Source: a bacterium | Lineage (GTDB): Bacteria; BMS3Abin14 | DNA: 64,000 bases | Assembly: GCA_020350725.1 (NCBI GenBank) | Contig: CP070719.1 | Coordinates: 2,410,897 to 2,474,896 of the forward strand | Direction: 5' to 3' | Part shown: positions 1-11,131 of the stretch, one piece after another | Position numbering within the stretch: position 1 is the first letter of the stretch | Layout: each line of letters begins with the position of its first letter | Position numbers and translations under genes: made by a program | The notes under the pieces: generated by a model | Database searches by the model: none | What the model was told of the DNA's origin: nothing | Seen by the model: the letters and a program-made list of their open reading frames with translations, nothing else

Positions 1-143
1 TACAGGGACGGCACAGAGGAATATGCCGTTAAATAGAACAAAGTGCTGAGAACCACGTTCCAGGAATGATGCTCTTGCCTTAATTCTCAATCCCTGGTTC
101 CAGGCTCATAGCGCTGCAACACTCAGGAAACGGAGGTCATCGG

Positions 144-1313
144 GTGAAGATCCACGAGTATCAAGCCAAGGAACTTCTGAGACAGTATGGCGTGCCCGTC
201 CCGGACGGAGGTGTCGCCTTCACCTCCGAGGAGGCACGGGAAATCGCCGCCAGGCTGAACACCAGAGCGGTCGTCAAGGCCCAGATCCACGCCGGCGGGA
301 GGGGCAAGGCAGGCGGTGTCCAGCTGGTGAGCACGCCCGATGAGGCGGCGAGCACAGCCGGTGAGCTCCTCGGGAAGTCTCTGGTGACCTACCAGACCGG
401 CCCGGAGGGGCAGGTCGTCAGCCGAGTCCTCGTCGAGGGGGCGTTGGGGATTGCGTCCGAACTCTACCTGGGAATGGTGATCGATCGGGCAACCGAGAGG
501 GTCGTCGTCATGGCCAGCACGGAGGGGGGGGTTGAGATCGAGAAGGTTGCAGCCGAGACACCGGAGAAGATCCTCAAACAGTACGCCGATCCGGCGCTGG
601 GATTGATGCCCTACCAGGCGCGCCTTCTGGCCTTCGGGCTCGGTCTCCAGGGAAAGACGGCGAGCGCAGCCGCCTCCTTCATCATGAAACTCTACCAGCT
701 CTTCGTAGACAAGGACTGCTCCCTGGCCGAGATCAACCCCCTGGTCATCCTCGAGGACGGCGGTGTGATCGCCCTCGATGCGAAGCTCAACTTCGATGAC
801 AATGCTCTTTACAGACACCCTGAAGTCACCGACCTCAGAGACCTCACGGAGGAGGAACCCCTCGAGATAGAAGCATCGGAGTATGGACTCTCCTACATCA
901 AACTCGACGGCAATGTCGGCTGCATGGTCAATGGAGCGGGTCTCGCCATGGCGACCATGGATATCATCAAGTTAGCCGGTGGCGAACCGGCCAACTTCCT
1001 CGATGTGGGCGGCGCTGCGAAGGAGGAGTCGGTGACCAACGCCTTTCGCATCATCCTGGCCGACGAAAACGTGAAAGCTGTCCTGGTGAACATCTTCGGG
1101 GGGATCGTTCGCTGTGACATCGTGGCCCAGGGTGTCGTGAATGCCGCCAGGAACCTCGATGTCAAGGTGCCGGTCGTCGTCAGGCTGGAGGGCACGAACG
1201 CGGAGGAGGGACTGAAACTCATTGAGGAATCCGGCATGAAGTTCGTGACTGCTAAGGGGCTCAAGACAGCGGCCGAAAATGCTGTCAAGGCCGCCACCGG
1301 CCAGGAGGTCTGA
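144..1313 (+). CDS. sucC: Succinyl-CoA ligase (ADP-forming), beta subunit
   Basis: This is the beta subunit of succinyl-CoA synthetase, which interconverts succinyl-CoA plus ADP/Pi with succinate plus ATP in the cytoplasmic TCA cycle. The protein has 389 residues, the normal length. It opens with the typical [12 protein letters not shown] segment of the ATP-grasp domain, carries [10 protein letters not shown] near residues 49-58, and has the C-terminal CoA-ligase domain with [10 protein letters not shown]. The start is GTG at 144, preceded by GGAGGT at 132-137. It is followed after one base by sucD and heads the TCA cluster. The 143 bases upstream contain no gene and no promoter that I can defend. 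Identification is secure from length and motifs. Confidence 0.97.
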   Translation: MKIHEYQAKELLRQYGVPVPDGGVAFTSEEAREIAARLNTRAVVKAQIHAGGRGKAGGVQLVSTPDEAASTAGELLGKSLVTYQTGPEGQVVSRVLVEGALGIASELYLGMVIDRATERVVVMASTEGGVEIEKVAAETPEKILKQYADPALGLMPYQARLLAFGLGLQGKTASAAASFIMKLYQLFVDKDCSLAEINPLVILEDGGVIALDAKLNFDDNALYRHPEVTDLRDLTEEEPLEIEASEYGLSYIKLDGNVGCMVNGAGLAMATMDIIKLAGGEPANFLDVGGAAKEESVTNAFRIILADENVKAVLVNIFGGIVRCDIVAQGVVNAARNLDVKVPVVVRLEGTNAEEGLKLIEESGMKFVTAKGLKTAAENAVKAATGQEV

Positions 1314-1314
1314 G

Positions 1315-2187
1315 ATGAGCATCCTCGTGAACAGAGAAACCAGGGTCGTTGTCCAGGGTATCACCGGCCGGGAGGGGTCCTTTCACACGGAGCAGTGTGT
1401 CGCCTACGGAACAAAGGTCGTCGCGGGTGTCACGCCCGGCAAGGGCGGCGAGACCGCGAACGGGATTCCGGTCTTCAACACGGTGGCTGAAGCAGTTGAA
1501 AAGGAAGGCGCCAACGCATCGCTTATCTTCGTCCCGCCTGCCTTCTCGGGCGACGCGGTCCTGGAATCGGCATCGGCGGGGATAGAGCTGGTGGTGTGCA
1601 TCACCGAGGGGATACCCACCGTCGATATGATCAAGGTCAAGGATGCCCTCAGGGGCACAGGCGTCAGGATGGTCGGCCCCAATTGCCCGGGCGTCATCAC
1701 ACCCGGTCAATGCAAGATGGGCATCATGCCGGGATTCATTCACATGGAAGGAAGGGTTGGGGTCATCTCCCGCAGTGGTACCCTCACCTATGAGGCGGTT
1801 GCCCAGCTGACCGAGCTGGGTATAGGCCAGAGCACCTGTATCGGGATCGGCGGCGACCCGGTCATCGGAAGCACATTTCTGGATCTCCTGCGGCTCTTCA
1901 ATGATGATCCCGAGACGGACGCGGTGGTCCTTATCGGTGAGATCGGCGGTTCCGCGGAAGAGGAGGCTGCCGAATACATCGGCCGGGAGATGAAAAAACC
2001 GGTTGTCTCTTTCATCGCAGGACAGACCGCGCCTCCCGGCAAGCGGATGGGCCATGCCGGAGCCATCATCGCCGGAGGCAAGGGAACCGCGGCCGAGAAG
2101 GTCTCGGCCCTGGAGAAGGCCGGTGTTATCGTCAGCAGCAGCCCAGCGGACATCGGCGCCAAAGTGGCCGAAGTCCTTGGTCTTTGA
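1315..2187 (+). CDS. sucD: Succinyl-CoA ligase, alpha subunit
   Basis: This is the alpha subunit of succinyl-CoA synthetase, which binds CoA and carries the phosphohistidine intermediate. The protein has 290 residues. The Rossmann CoA-binding motif [11 protein letters not shown] lies at residues 11-21, and the active-site histidine is His247 in [14 protein letters not shown] chose ATG 1315 because it lies one base after the sucC stop and gives the family's usual N-terminus MSILVNRET; an in-frame extension to 1279 would overlap sucC. An AGGAGGT ribosome-binding site sits at the very end of sucC. It is translationally linked to sucC and followed 13 bases later by korD. Confidence 0.97.
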   Translation: MSILVNRETRVVVQGITGREGSFHTEQCVAYGTKVVAGVTPGKGGETANGIPVFNTVAEAVEKEGANASLIFVPPAFSGDAVLESASAGIELVVCITEGIPTVDMIKVKDALRGTGVRMVGPNCPGVITPGQCKMGIMPGFIHMEGRVGVISRSGTLTYEAVAQLTELGIGQSTCIGIGGDPVIGSTFLDLLRLFNDDPETDAVVLIGEIGGSAEEEAAEYIGREMKKPVVSFIAGQTAPPGKRMGHAGAIIAGGKGTAAEKVSALEKAGVIVSSSPADIGAKVAEVLGL

Positions 2188-2200
2188 CAGGGAGGATAGG

Positions 2201-2455
2201 ATGGCCGAGAAGGTTCGCCAGGAAGAGACGGAAGTCGCTCAATACGAGGAAAGGAAGATCGTCATCCTCCCTCGCCACTGCAAGGGCTGTGAGATATGCG
2301 TCCTTCTGTGCCCGGCCTCCGTTCTGGAGATGAAGGATTTCAAGGCCCATGTGGCCCGAATAGAGGATTGCACCGAATGCATGCTCTGTGAGATCCGATG
2401 CCCCGATTTTGCTATAGAGGTCTATCAATCGGGCAAGAAGGGGAAGGCGAAATGA
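2201..2455 (+). CDS. korD: 2-oxoglutarate:ferredoxin oxidoreductase, delta (ferredoxin) subunit
   Basis: This is a small 84-residue bacterial-type ferredoxin subunit. Two CxxCxxCxxxCP motifs (Cys27/30/33/37 and Cys57/60/63/67) predict two [4Fe-4S] clusters, which would move electrons from the KorAB catalytic core to ferredoxin. ATG 2201 was chosen because GGGAGGA lies just upstream and the reading frame before it overlaps sucD. The stop overlaps the korA start (ATGA at 2452-2455), so the two are translationally coupled. In four-subunit KOR enzymes the order DABC is common, and here D, A and B are contiguous. Confidence 0.93.
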   Translation: MAEKVRQEETEVAQYEERKIVILPRHCKGCEICVLLCPASVLEMKDFKAHVARIEDCTECMLCEIRCPDFAIEVYQSGKKGKAK

Positions 2456-3585
2456 GCGGAAAGGAAGTCTTCTACCAGGGGAACGAGGCGTGCGCGGAGG
2501 GTGCCCTGTACGCCGGCTGCCGCTTCTTCGCCGGCTACCCCATCACACCCTCCACGGAGGTGGCCGAATTCCTCGCCAGGCGCCTTCCCCGGGTGGGTGG
2601 CGCCTTTATCCAGATGGAGGATGAGATCGCGGCCATGGCCGCTGTCATCGGCGCCTCCCTCGTGGGCAAGAAGAGCCTGACGGCCACCAGTGGACCGGGA
2701 TACTCACTCAAGATGGAGAACCTCGGGTACGCCTGCATTGCCGAGGTTCCCTGCGTCATCGTCAACGTGATGAGAGGAGGGCCGAGCACCGGCCTGCCAA
2801 CGGGGCCCAGCCAGTCGGACGTCATGCAGGCGCGCTGGGGCACGCACGGGGACCACCCGGCCATCGCCCTCGCTCCGGCATCGGTCCAGGAGATCTTCAC
2901 CGAGACGGTAAGGGCCTTTAACATCTCCGAGCGACTGAGAACGCCTGTGTCTCTCCTGACCGACGAGATCATCGGTCACATGAGGGAGAGGATCATCATC
3001 CCTCCGGAGGGGGAACTGGAGATCTGGGACAGGCCACGTCCCACCGTCCCTCCTGAACAGTACAAACCCTACGATATAAGCGAGGGGATCATTCCGCCCA
3101 TGGCGGATTTCGGTTCAGGCTATCGATACCATGTCACCGGTCTCAACCACGACGAGACGGGATTCCCGACCAACAAACCTTCTCTGGTTCAACCGGAGGA
3201 GGAGAGGCTTATGGCGAAGGTCACGGAGAACCTCGACATCCTGGAGAAGCACGAATACACCGAAAAGGAGGGGGCCAGGATCGGGGTGGTGTCCTTCGGT
3301 TCCTCGGCCAGGTCCTCCCGCGCCGCCATCGGCCTGGCGGCGGAAGCCGGGATCAAGGTCGACTTTCTCAGGCTCATCACCCTCTGGCCCTTCCCGGAGG
3401 ATGCGGCCGTCCAGATGGCGGACAAGGTCGACACGATCATCGTACCGGAGATGAACCTCGGCCAGATGATCGAGGAGGTCCAGCGTTCCATCGCCGGCAG
3501 GGCCGAGGTCGTCGGCGTCAACAGGGCGGACGGAGAGCCCATCACCCCCGCCCAGATACTGGACAGGATCAGGGAGGTGGCCTGA
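2452..3585 (+). CDS. korA: 2-oxoglutarate:ferredoxin oxidoreductase, alpha subunit
   Basis: This is the alpha subunit of the 2-oxoacid:ferredoxin oxidoreductase (KorA/VorB-like), 377 residues. The pyrimidine-binding domain begins with QGNEACAEGALYAGCRFFAG and continues with GYPITPSTE, the conserved substrate and TPP-interface motif. A later segment GVVSFGSSARSSRAAI belongs to transketolase-like domain II. The partner genes KorD, KorB and KorC, plus the succinyl-CoA ligase upstream, support 2-oxoglutarate rather than pyruvate or branched-chain oxoacids as substrate; this is inferred from context, not from a diagnostic residue. The start overlaps the korD stop by four bases and the stop overlaps the korB start. 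Confidence 0.94.
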   Translation: MSGKEVFYQGNEACAEGALYAGCRFFAGYPITPSTEVAEFLARRLPRVGGAFIQMEDEIAAMAAVIGASLVGKKSLTATSGPGYSLKMENLGYACIAEVPCVIVNVMRGGPSTGLPTGPSQSDVMQARWGTHGDHPAIALAPASVQEIFTETVRAFNISERLRTPVSLLTDEIIGHMRERIIIPPEGELEIWDRPRPTVPPEQYKPYDISEGIIPPMADFGSGYRYHVTGLNHDETGFPTNKPSLVQPEEERLMAKVTENLDILEKHEYTEKEGARIGVVSFGSSARSSRAAIGLAAEAGIKVDFLRLITLWPFPEDAAVQMADKVDTIIVPEMNLGQMIEEVQRSIAGRAEVVGVNRADGEPITPAQILDRIREVA

Positions 3586-4403
3586 TGACGTTCAACTACG
3601 ATGAATATATCAGACCCGGTAAGCTCCCCCACATCTGGTGCCCCGGGTGCGCCCACGGCATCGTGATGAAGAGCATCATAAGGGCCATCGACCGCGTCGG
3701 TCTCGAAAAGGACAAGACGGTCATCGTGTCCGGCATCGGGTGCGCGTCCCGGATGCCGGGGTACGTCGATTTCAACACCCTGCACACGACGCACGGCAGA
3801 TCACTGGCTTTTGCCACCGGTGTCAAAATGGCGGACCCGGAATTGAATGTCATCGCCGTGGCCGGCGACGGGGACGCTCTCGCCATCGGGGGGAACCACT
3901 TCATCCACACCTGCCGCAGGAACATCGACATCACCATGATCGTTTTCAACAACAACATCTACGGCATGACGGGCGGTCAGTTCTCCCCGACCACGCCCCA
4001 CGGCAGGTTGGCCTCCACCACGCCCTACGGCAACCCGGATTACGCTTTCGACGTCGTGGAACTCTCGATTGGCGCCGGCGCCAGCTACGTGTCCCGGAGC
4101 ACGGCCTATCACGCCATACCGCTGGAGAGGCAGATCGCGGACGGGATCGCCCACAAGGGGTTTTCGGTCATCGACGCTCTGTGCACCTGCCCCACGACGT
4201 ATGGGAGACGAAACAAACTGGGAAACGCGACGGAGATGCTGATGTGGTTCAAGGACAACACGGTCGGCGTCAAGGCGGCCGAGAAGATGCCCCCCGAGAA
4301 ATTGGAGGGAAAGATCCTCACCGGGGTCTTCAAAAAAGAGGAAAAGCCCGAATACTGTGACGAGTACGCCAAGATCATCGAAAGGGTATCCGCCAAGGGC
4401 TGA
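3585..4403 (+). CDS. korB: 2-oxoglutarate:ferredoxin oxidoreductase, beta subunit
   Basis: This is the TPP-binding beta subunit, 272 residues. It shows WCPGCAHGIVMKS near residues 18-30, SGIGCASRMPGY, and the TPP/Mg2+ motif GDGDALAIGGNH followed by NNNIYGMTGGQ. These match KorB-type proteins. With KorA it catalyses oxidative decarboxylation of 2-oxoglutarate to succinyl-CoA with reduction of ferredoxin, and is reversible in organisms that use the reductive TCA cycle. ATG 3585 overlaps the korA stop by one base. The expected next gene, korC, is not here: sdhCAB intervenes and korC appears at 7881. Confidence 0.95.
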   Translation: MTFNYDEYIRPGKLPHIWCPGCAHGIVMKSIIRAIDRVGLEKDKTVIVSGIGCASRMPGYVDFNTLHTTHGRSLAFATGVKMADPELNVIAVAGDGDALAIGGNHFIHTCRRNIDITMIVFNNNIYGMTGGQFSPTTPHGRLASTTPYGNPDYAFDVVELSIGAGASYVSRSTAYHAIPLERQIADGIAHKGFSVIDALCTCPTTYGRRNKLGNATEMLMWFKDNTVGVKAAEKMPPEKLEGKILTGVFKKEEKPEYCDEYAKIIERVSAKG

Positions 4404-4483
4404 AGGCAGGGCAGTGGAGGGCAGGCGGTCACCAATGTCCGTCTTCCTGCGCAACCAAACCCCATGATTTAAGGAAAGGTGCC

Positions 4484-5146
4484 ATGTCAGTGTTAAAAAG
4501 TGCGGTGGGAAGGAAAGTGATAATGGCGGTGACCGGTTTCTTTATGGTCTTTTTCGTCCTGATGCACCTCCTCGGGAATTCGACCATATTCATCGGTCCG
4601 GAATGGATCAACTCATACGCGGAACACCTCCACGATCTTCCCGTGGTCGTGTGGCCTTTCCGCGGTTTCATGTTCGTCATGCTCTGCCTCCATGTCTTTT
4701 TCGGCATTACGCTGACCCTGGAGAACTGGGGGGCCAACCCCGGGAAATACGCCGTCTCGAAAAAGCTCAAGACCACCTTTGCCGGCAAGACCATGATCTG
4801 GACGGGACTTCTCCTTCTCGCGTTTATCCTGTTTCACCTGCTTCACTTCACCTTGAAGGTCGTCCCGGAGGTTCCCCAGGTGCTCGATGAACTCGGACGG
4901 TTCGATGTCTACACAATGATGGTCGCCGGTCTCCTGAACAGGGTTGTGGCGGGGATCTATATCGCAGCAATGATCGTCCTGTTCCTTCACACGAGTCACG
5001 GCATCCAGAGCATCTTCCAGACCATTGGCCTAAACAACGAGAGGACACTGCCCAAATACAACCTGGCGGCAAAATTCCTGTCCGCTGTCTTTCTGATCGG
5101 GTTCAGTGCCATTCCTGTTCTCATCGTCACGTGGATCATTAGCTAG
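4484..5146 (+). CDS. sdhC: Succinate dehydrogenase/fumarate reductase cytochrome b subunit
   Basis: This is the membrane anchor of a B-type succinate:quinone oxidoreductase, 220 residues with about five hydrophobic helices. Histidines in [22 protein letters not shown] and LHTSHG occupy the positions expected for axial ligands of two b haems, as in the Bacillus subtilis and Wolinella enzymes, which use one large anchor instead of SdhC plus SdhD. The start ATG 4484 follows AAGGAAAGG. No sdhD is present, consistent with this type. Sequence alone does not show whether it works mainly as succinate dehydrogenase or fumarate reductase. Confidence 0.93.
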   Translation: MSVLKSAVGRKVIMAVTGFFMVFFVLMHLLGNSTIFIGPEWINSYAEHLHDLPVVVWPFRGFMFVMLCLHVFFGITLTLENWGANPGKYAVSKKLKTTFAGKTMIWTGLLLLAFILFHLLHFTLKVVPEVPQVLDELGRFDVYTMMVAGLLNRVVAGIYIAAMIVLFLHTSHGIQSIFQTIGLNNERTLPKYNLAAKFLSAVFLIGFSAIPVLIVTWIIS

Positions 5147-5159
5147 AAGGGGGGAATCA

Positions 5160-7072
<1,913 letters not shown>

Positions 7073-7073
<1 letters not shown>

Positions 7074-7840
7074 TGAGCGAACATACTGCGCATGAGACGA
7101 TGACCCTCAAGCTGATCGTCTGGCGCCAGAAAGGGCCCGATGAACCCGGCCGTTTCGAGACGTACCTCGCCAGGGACATCACCGAGCATCACTCCTTTCT
7201 GGAAATGCTGGATGTAGTGAATGAGGATCTTATCAGAGAGGGCATAGAGCCCATCGTTTTCGACCACGACTGCCGGGAAGGGATCTGCGGTACATGCTCG
7301 CAGGTCATCAACGGCCTGGCCCACGGGGGACAGACGAGGACCACCGTGTGCCAGCTCCACATGCGGAAATTCAAGGACGGCGACACCATCTACATCGAGC
7401 CCTGGCGGGCCAAAGCCTTTCCCATACTCAAGGACCTCATGGTCGACCGGAGCGCCCTGGACAGGATCATCCAGGCCGGAGGGTACGCCTCCGTCAACAC
7501 AGGCGCGGCGCCGGACGGAAACGCCATTCTGATCTCCAAGGAGGACGCCGATTACGCCATGGATGCCGCCGAATGCATCGGCTGCGGCGCATGTGTGGCA
7601 GCCTGCCCGAACGGTGCTGCCATGCTCTTCACGGGCGCCAAGGTCTCCCAGTTCGCCTCTCTGCCCCAGGGCCGGGAGGAGGGCAGAATACGGGTGACCG
7701 GCATGCTGCAGGCCATGCAGGAGTGCGGCTTCGGCAACTGCACAAACCACTACGAGTGCCAGGCGGCCTGTCCGAAGGGGATCGACGTTAAGTTCATCGC
7801 GCGGCTCAACAGGGAATATCTGAAAACCCTCTTCATGTGA
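7073..7840 (+). CDS. sdhB: Succinate dehydrogenase/fumarate reductase iron-sulfur subunit
   Basis: This is the electron-transfer subunit, 255 residues. The [2Fe-2S] ligands are in [17 protein letters not shown]. The C-terminal part has [17 protein letters not shown] for a [4Fe-4S] cluster and [20 protein letters not shown] for the third cluster and quinone-side region. It is of the non-classical SdhB type that accompanies the single-anchor SdhC. ATG 7073 overlaps the sdhA TGA; a GTG one codon earlier is also possible. korC follows after 40 bases with its own AGGAGG site. Confidence 0.95.
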
Positions 7841-7880
7841 GCCGTGAGGTCTCCGGACAGGGCCGGTCAGGAGGATAAAC

Positions 7881-8417
7881 ATGTCCAATAGATACGAAGT
7901 GAGGTTGAGCGGTGCGGGCGGTCAGGGCCTGGTCCTGGGGGGCGTTATCCTCGCTGAGGCGGTCTCTCTATACGAGGGGAATAACGCCGTTCAGACTCAG
8001 TCCTACGGACCCGAGGCGAGGGGAGGGGCGAGCAAATCGGAGGTGATCATCTCAACAGAGGAGATCGACTATCCGAAGGCTACCCAGATAGACCTTCTCC
8101 TCTGTCTCACCCAGGAATCCTGCGACAAATATGTCGTTGACCTGAAAGAGGATGGCATCCTCATTGCGGACAGCCGCATGGTGAAAGACCTGCCCGAGGG
8201 AAACTACCGGATATACAATCTTCCCATCATCGATACCGCGAAAGAGAAGGTTGGAAAGGTTTTTGTCGCCAACATCGTCGCCCTTGGCGCCATCGCCCAC
8301 CTTGTCGATGCCGTCTCTCTTGCTTCCGTGGAAAAGGCGGTCCTCAAGAGAGTACCTCCGGGAACAGAGGAACTGAACAAGAAGGCCCTTAAGCTGGGAT
8401 ACGATCTGGTGGAGTAA
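7881..8417 (+). CDS. korC: 2-oxoglutarate:ferredoxin oxidoreductase, gamma subunit
   Basis: This is the gamma subunit of the KOR complex, 178 residues, beginning with the conserved RLSGAGGQGLVLGGVILAEA glycine-rich motif and containing TQSYGPEARGGASKSEVIIS, both hallmarks of the 2-oxoacid oxidoreductase gamma domain. AGGAGG lies nine bases before ATG 7881. It is the missing fourth subunit for KorDAB, separated from them by sdhCAB. A strong terminator follows, so it is probably the last gene of the transcript that starts at or before sucC. Confidence 0.93.
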   Translation: MSNRYEVRLSGAGGQGLVLGGVILAEAVSLYEGNNAVQTQSYGPEARGGASKSEVIISTEEIDYPKATQIDLLLCLTQESCDKYVVDLKEDGILIADSRMVKDLPEGNYRIYNLPIIDTAKEKVGKVFVANIVALGAIAHLVDAVSLASVEKAVLKRVPPGTEELNKKALKLGYDLVE

Positions 8418-8455
8418 AGACGCTCCGCGCAGGGCGGATTCAATGATGCGGGCCG

Positions 8456-8480
8456 GGGACGCTGTCAGCGTCCCTTTTTT
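8456..8480 (+). terminator. Rho-independent terminator after korC
   Basis: The arms GGGACGC and GCGTCCC flank a short TGTCA loop and are followed by six T residues (8475-8480). This is a strong intrinsic terminator closing the TCA cluster before the rubrerythrin gene. Confidence 0.9.
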
Positions 8481-8575
8481 GACGGGCGAGGAAAAAACTG
8501 GTTTAATTGTCAGGGTCAGACACGGGGCGAAAGGGATATGAGCGAGTTTTGATAACCGTGGGGAGGAGGAAGTCA

Positions 8576-9070
8576 ATGAGCAAGACAGAGGACAATCTCA
8601 AGGAGGCTTTTGCAGGGGAATCGCAGGCCAACAGGAAATACCTCGCCTTTGCGAAAAAAGCTGATGAGGAGGGGTATCCCCAGATCGCCAGGCTGTTTCG
8701 GGCTGCTGCCGAGGCCGAGACCGTCCACGCCCATGCCCACCTTGAGGTATTGCATGGGGTTGGATCAACAGAGGAAAACCTCAGGGAGGCCATCGGGGGA
8801 GAGACGCACGAGTTTACGAGCATGTACCCGGACATGATCGAGCATGCCAAAGCAGAGGGCAACAGCGCCGCTCAGATGAGTTTCCAGTATGCGAACGCGG
8901 TGGAAAAGATCCACGCCAGGCTCTACCAGGCGGCGCTGGATGGAATGGGCGACCTGGCCGAGGTTGACTACTACGTCTGCAGCGTCTGCGGCAACACAGT
9001 GGAGGGTGAAGCTCCCGACAAATGCCCCATTTGCGCCGCACCCAAGAGCGCCTTCATGAAGATCGACTGA
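8576..9070 (+). CDS. rbr: Rubrerythrin
   Basis: This is rubrerythrin, 164 residues, a non-haem iron peroxidase that reduces hydrogen peroxide in anaerobes and microaerophiles. The N-terminal ferritin-like domain has the diiron-type segments EAFAGESQANRKY and AEAETVHAHAHL. The C-terminal rubredoxin-like domain has YVCSVCGNTVEG and DKCPICAAP, whose four cysteines would bind one iron. ATG 8576 follows GGGGAGGAGG. It stands alone between the korC terminator and a convergent gene. It suggests an anaerobic lifestyle with occasional oxygen stress. Confidence 0.96.
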   Translation: MSKTEDNLKEAFAGESQANRKYLAFAKKADEEGYPQIARLFRAAAEAETVHAHAHLEVLHGVGSTEENLREAIGGETHEFTSMYPDMIEHAKAEGNSAAQMSFQYANAVEKIHARLYQAALDGMGDLAEVDYYVCSVCGNTVEGEAPDKCPICAAPKSAFMKID

Positions 9071-9251
9071 TTGAAACACAAGGATATGGTCTAAAGGGGT
9101 TCCGGCCACTGAGTGGATCGGCTCCGATCACAGGTGGGGGGCCTGCCGCACCTGAACGCAGCCGGCGATATCATTCTGCTTCTGAGTGCGGGATCCTCCA
9201 TAATCCCATTCCCGGGCGTCCGTTGCGCAAACGAACCGGCAGGATGCCGGG

Positions 9252-9992
9252 TCATCTCCATCCCTGCTTCGCGAAGCTGTTGTGCCTTCTCAGGCAATGG
9301 ACAATCTCGCTCAGTGACGCCGGGCTGAGGATCTCCTTTTCGACAAAATATTCCCCTATGGGGCGCTGCAGCCAGCGCTGAAACCCCAGAACGGCGTTGC
9401 GCTGGAAGGAGTTGAGATATCCCAGGCGCACGGCCGACTCACCGAACCTCTCACCCATGGAACGACGGCAGAGGACCTCGCTGACCTGATCGCCGGCAAG
9501 GTAGCTCCACATCCTGGTTATCCGGCCAAAGGAAGGACGCTGATCCCGTTGCCAGGCGATCGACTTGACGAGTGAGCCCCAGGAGATGTTGCCGGAATAG
9601 TAGAGGAACTGACCCAGAAGCAGCTCCCTGCGGGGCAGGCTGCCCCGCCAGTAGTGGTCAAAATGTCCGGAAGACGGGTCCTCCGATCCGACGGTGCCCC
9701 CGGCGAAACGCTGTCCATTAACCGACATTCTAAGGTGCCCACCCCTGGAGAGGAAGTCTGTGATCCTGTGGTAAGCCTGGCCGACGTCCTTGAACCTCTC
9801 GGTCAGTTCCGATTCGCTCAGACCCAGCAGGCTGGCTCTGTCGGGATGGAGCTCCAGGGCCTTCCTGCGGTAGGCTTCCCTGAGCTTGACAATGTGCAGA
9901 GAACTCAGGAACCGGTCCGTTATCTCCAATCCGGGTCCGAACAGGGTTCGGAAGGCCTCGACGACCTCCATGTGATCGCAATGGTCCTTCAA
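9252..9992 (-). CDS. J-domain (DnaJ-like) protein of unknown role
   Basis: The protein has 246 residues. The N-terminal third holds a J-domain: LREAYRRKALELHPDRASLL with the HPD tripeptide at about residues 48-50, then a third helix ERFKDVGQAYHRI. The remainder (about residues 85-246) has no domain I recognise; it contains HFDHYWRGSLPRRELLLGQFLYYSG and an IGEYF motif. There is no glycine-rich zinc-finger or C-terminal substrate domain of classical DnaJ, so it is a class C J-protein that would recruit DnaK for a specific client. The start is TTG 9992, preceded by GGGAGG; ATG 9971 is a weaker alternative. Confidence 0.75.
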   Translation of the reverse strand: MKDHCDHMEVVEAFRTLFGPGLEITDRFLSSLHIVKLREAYRRKALELHPDRASLLGLSESELTERFKDVGQAYHRITDFLSRGGHLRMSVNGQRFAGGTVGSEDPSSGHFDHYWRGSLPRRELLLGQFLYYSGNISWGSLVKSIAWQRDQRPSFGRITRMWSYLAGDQVSEVLCRRSMGERFGESAVRLGYLNSFQRNAVLGFQRWLQRPIGEYFVEKEILSPASLSEIVHCLRRHNSFAKQGWR

Positions 9993-10200
9993 GAGATCCT
10001 CCCTGTACCGGACCGGGACCGGAAAAAGGGTCCGAAAGCGGAAAAACCGTCAACTGCAACTCAATGGTTACAGTATATTGTTAAATAATCGGATCTATGT
10101 CAAGATGCCATCGCACCGCAGGCGGTGCCACACGGGAAGGAAAATCCTCTCCTTGGCACTGGGTCCCGCCGGGTATGCAAGCCTCATCGGAGAGGGAAAC

Positions 10201-10920
10201 ATGACATCCGCTCTCGTCCAGATATCGAGAGACCTTGCCGGGTCTCTTGCCGAATTCCGGACTCCCGCCGGCGTCTCGTACATCTGTAACCCGCTCGATT
10301 ATGCCAGGGAACCCCATGAACTGTATCTTGAACGCTATGGCGGGCCGCCCAAGGAGGTAGTTCTCCTGGGAATGAACCCGGGGCCATGGGGGATGGCCCA
10401 GACGGGGGTGCCGTTCGGTGAGGTCACCGTGGTTCGGGACTGGCTGCACATAGACGGTGCCGTGACCCGACCAACCGTATCGCACCCCAAGAGGCCGATA
10501 GAAGGATTTCAGTGCACGAGACGCGAGGTCAGCGGAAGCCGGCTGTGGGGTTGGGCGAAGGGTAGATACCCTTCGCCCGGGGCCTTCTTCAGCCGATTTT
10601 TCGTCGCCAACTACTGCCCCCTCGTCTTCTACGATGCCGACGGGAGGAACATCACCCCCGACAGGCTTCCCAGGGAGGCGAGGAACCGTCTTTACCCGGC
10701 CTGCGATGAAGCTGTTGTCCGTCTTGTAGACCACCTGGGAGCGAAATGGGTATTGGGAGTGGGACGGTTCGCTGCAGACCGGGCGGCCGAGGCCCTGGCC
10801 GGGATGGATGTCCGAACCGGCCGTGTCACCCACCCCAGTCCGGCGAACCCGAGGGCGAACCGGGGGTGGGAGATCTTGATGGAGCTTGAACTGAAGGAGC
10901 TTGGCATTGAGATCCCATGA
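10201..10920 (+). CDS. SMUG1-type uracil-DNA glycosylase
   Basis: This is a 239-residue member of the uracil-DNA glycosylase superfamily, closest by motif to SMUG1. Motif 1 is GMNPGPWGMAQTGVPFGEV with Asn59 as the expected catalytic residue. Motif 2 is HPSPANPRANRGW with His211. SMUG1 removes uracil and oxidised pyrimidines such as 5-hydroxymethyluracil from DNA. SMUG1 was first known from animals and is sporadic in bacteria, so acquisition by transfer is possible. ATG 10201 is the first codon with plausible homology, after GGAGAGGGAAAC; an upstream in-frame region is probably non-coding. Neighbours do not add a DNA-repair context. Confidence 0.9.
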   Translation: MTSALVQISRDLAGSLAEFRTPAGVSYICNPLDYAREPHELYLERYGGPPKEVVLLGMNPGPWGMAQTGVPFGEVTVVRDWLHIDGAVTRPTVSHPKRPIEGFQCTRREVSGSRLWGWAKGRYPSPGAFFSRFFVANYCPLVFYDADGRNITPDRLPREARNRLYPACDEAVVRLVDHLGAKWVLGVGRFAADRAAEALAGMDVRTGRVTHPSPANPRANRGWEILMELELKELGIEIP

Positions 10921-10974
10921 TCTGAGGGGACGACCACGGGATGGCGGGAGGGATTGATAAGGGGAGAGTGACCG

Positions 10975-11130
10975 GGTCCAGGTTCCAGGTACCGAGTTCC
11001 AGCTTTGAATCGGGAACAGTGAACTGTAAACTGTGAATCAGTCTCAAACGAATCCCGGCGGTACTCCGACCCTTCGGCACGCTCAGGGCAGGCTGTGAAC
11101 CGTGCCCCGGGAACTGTGAACGGTATTAAT
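10975..11130. repeat. Low-complexity intergenic phrases (GTGAACTGTGAAC type)
   Basis: The spacer contains repeated near-identical short phrases such as GTCCAGGTTCCAGG, CAGTGAACTGTAAACTGTGAA and GAACTGTGAACGG. Similar text recurs at 59760-59800. It runs up to the GTG start of the following gene. No gene is seen in it. Confidence 0.6.
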
Positions 11131-11131
11131 C

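Noticed and set aside
8456..8480. Riboswitch or attenuator before rubrerythrin
   Set aside because: The hairpin with its T-run is a simple terminator, and no alternative pairing structure is evident upstream.
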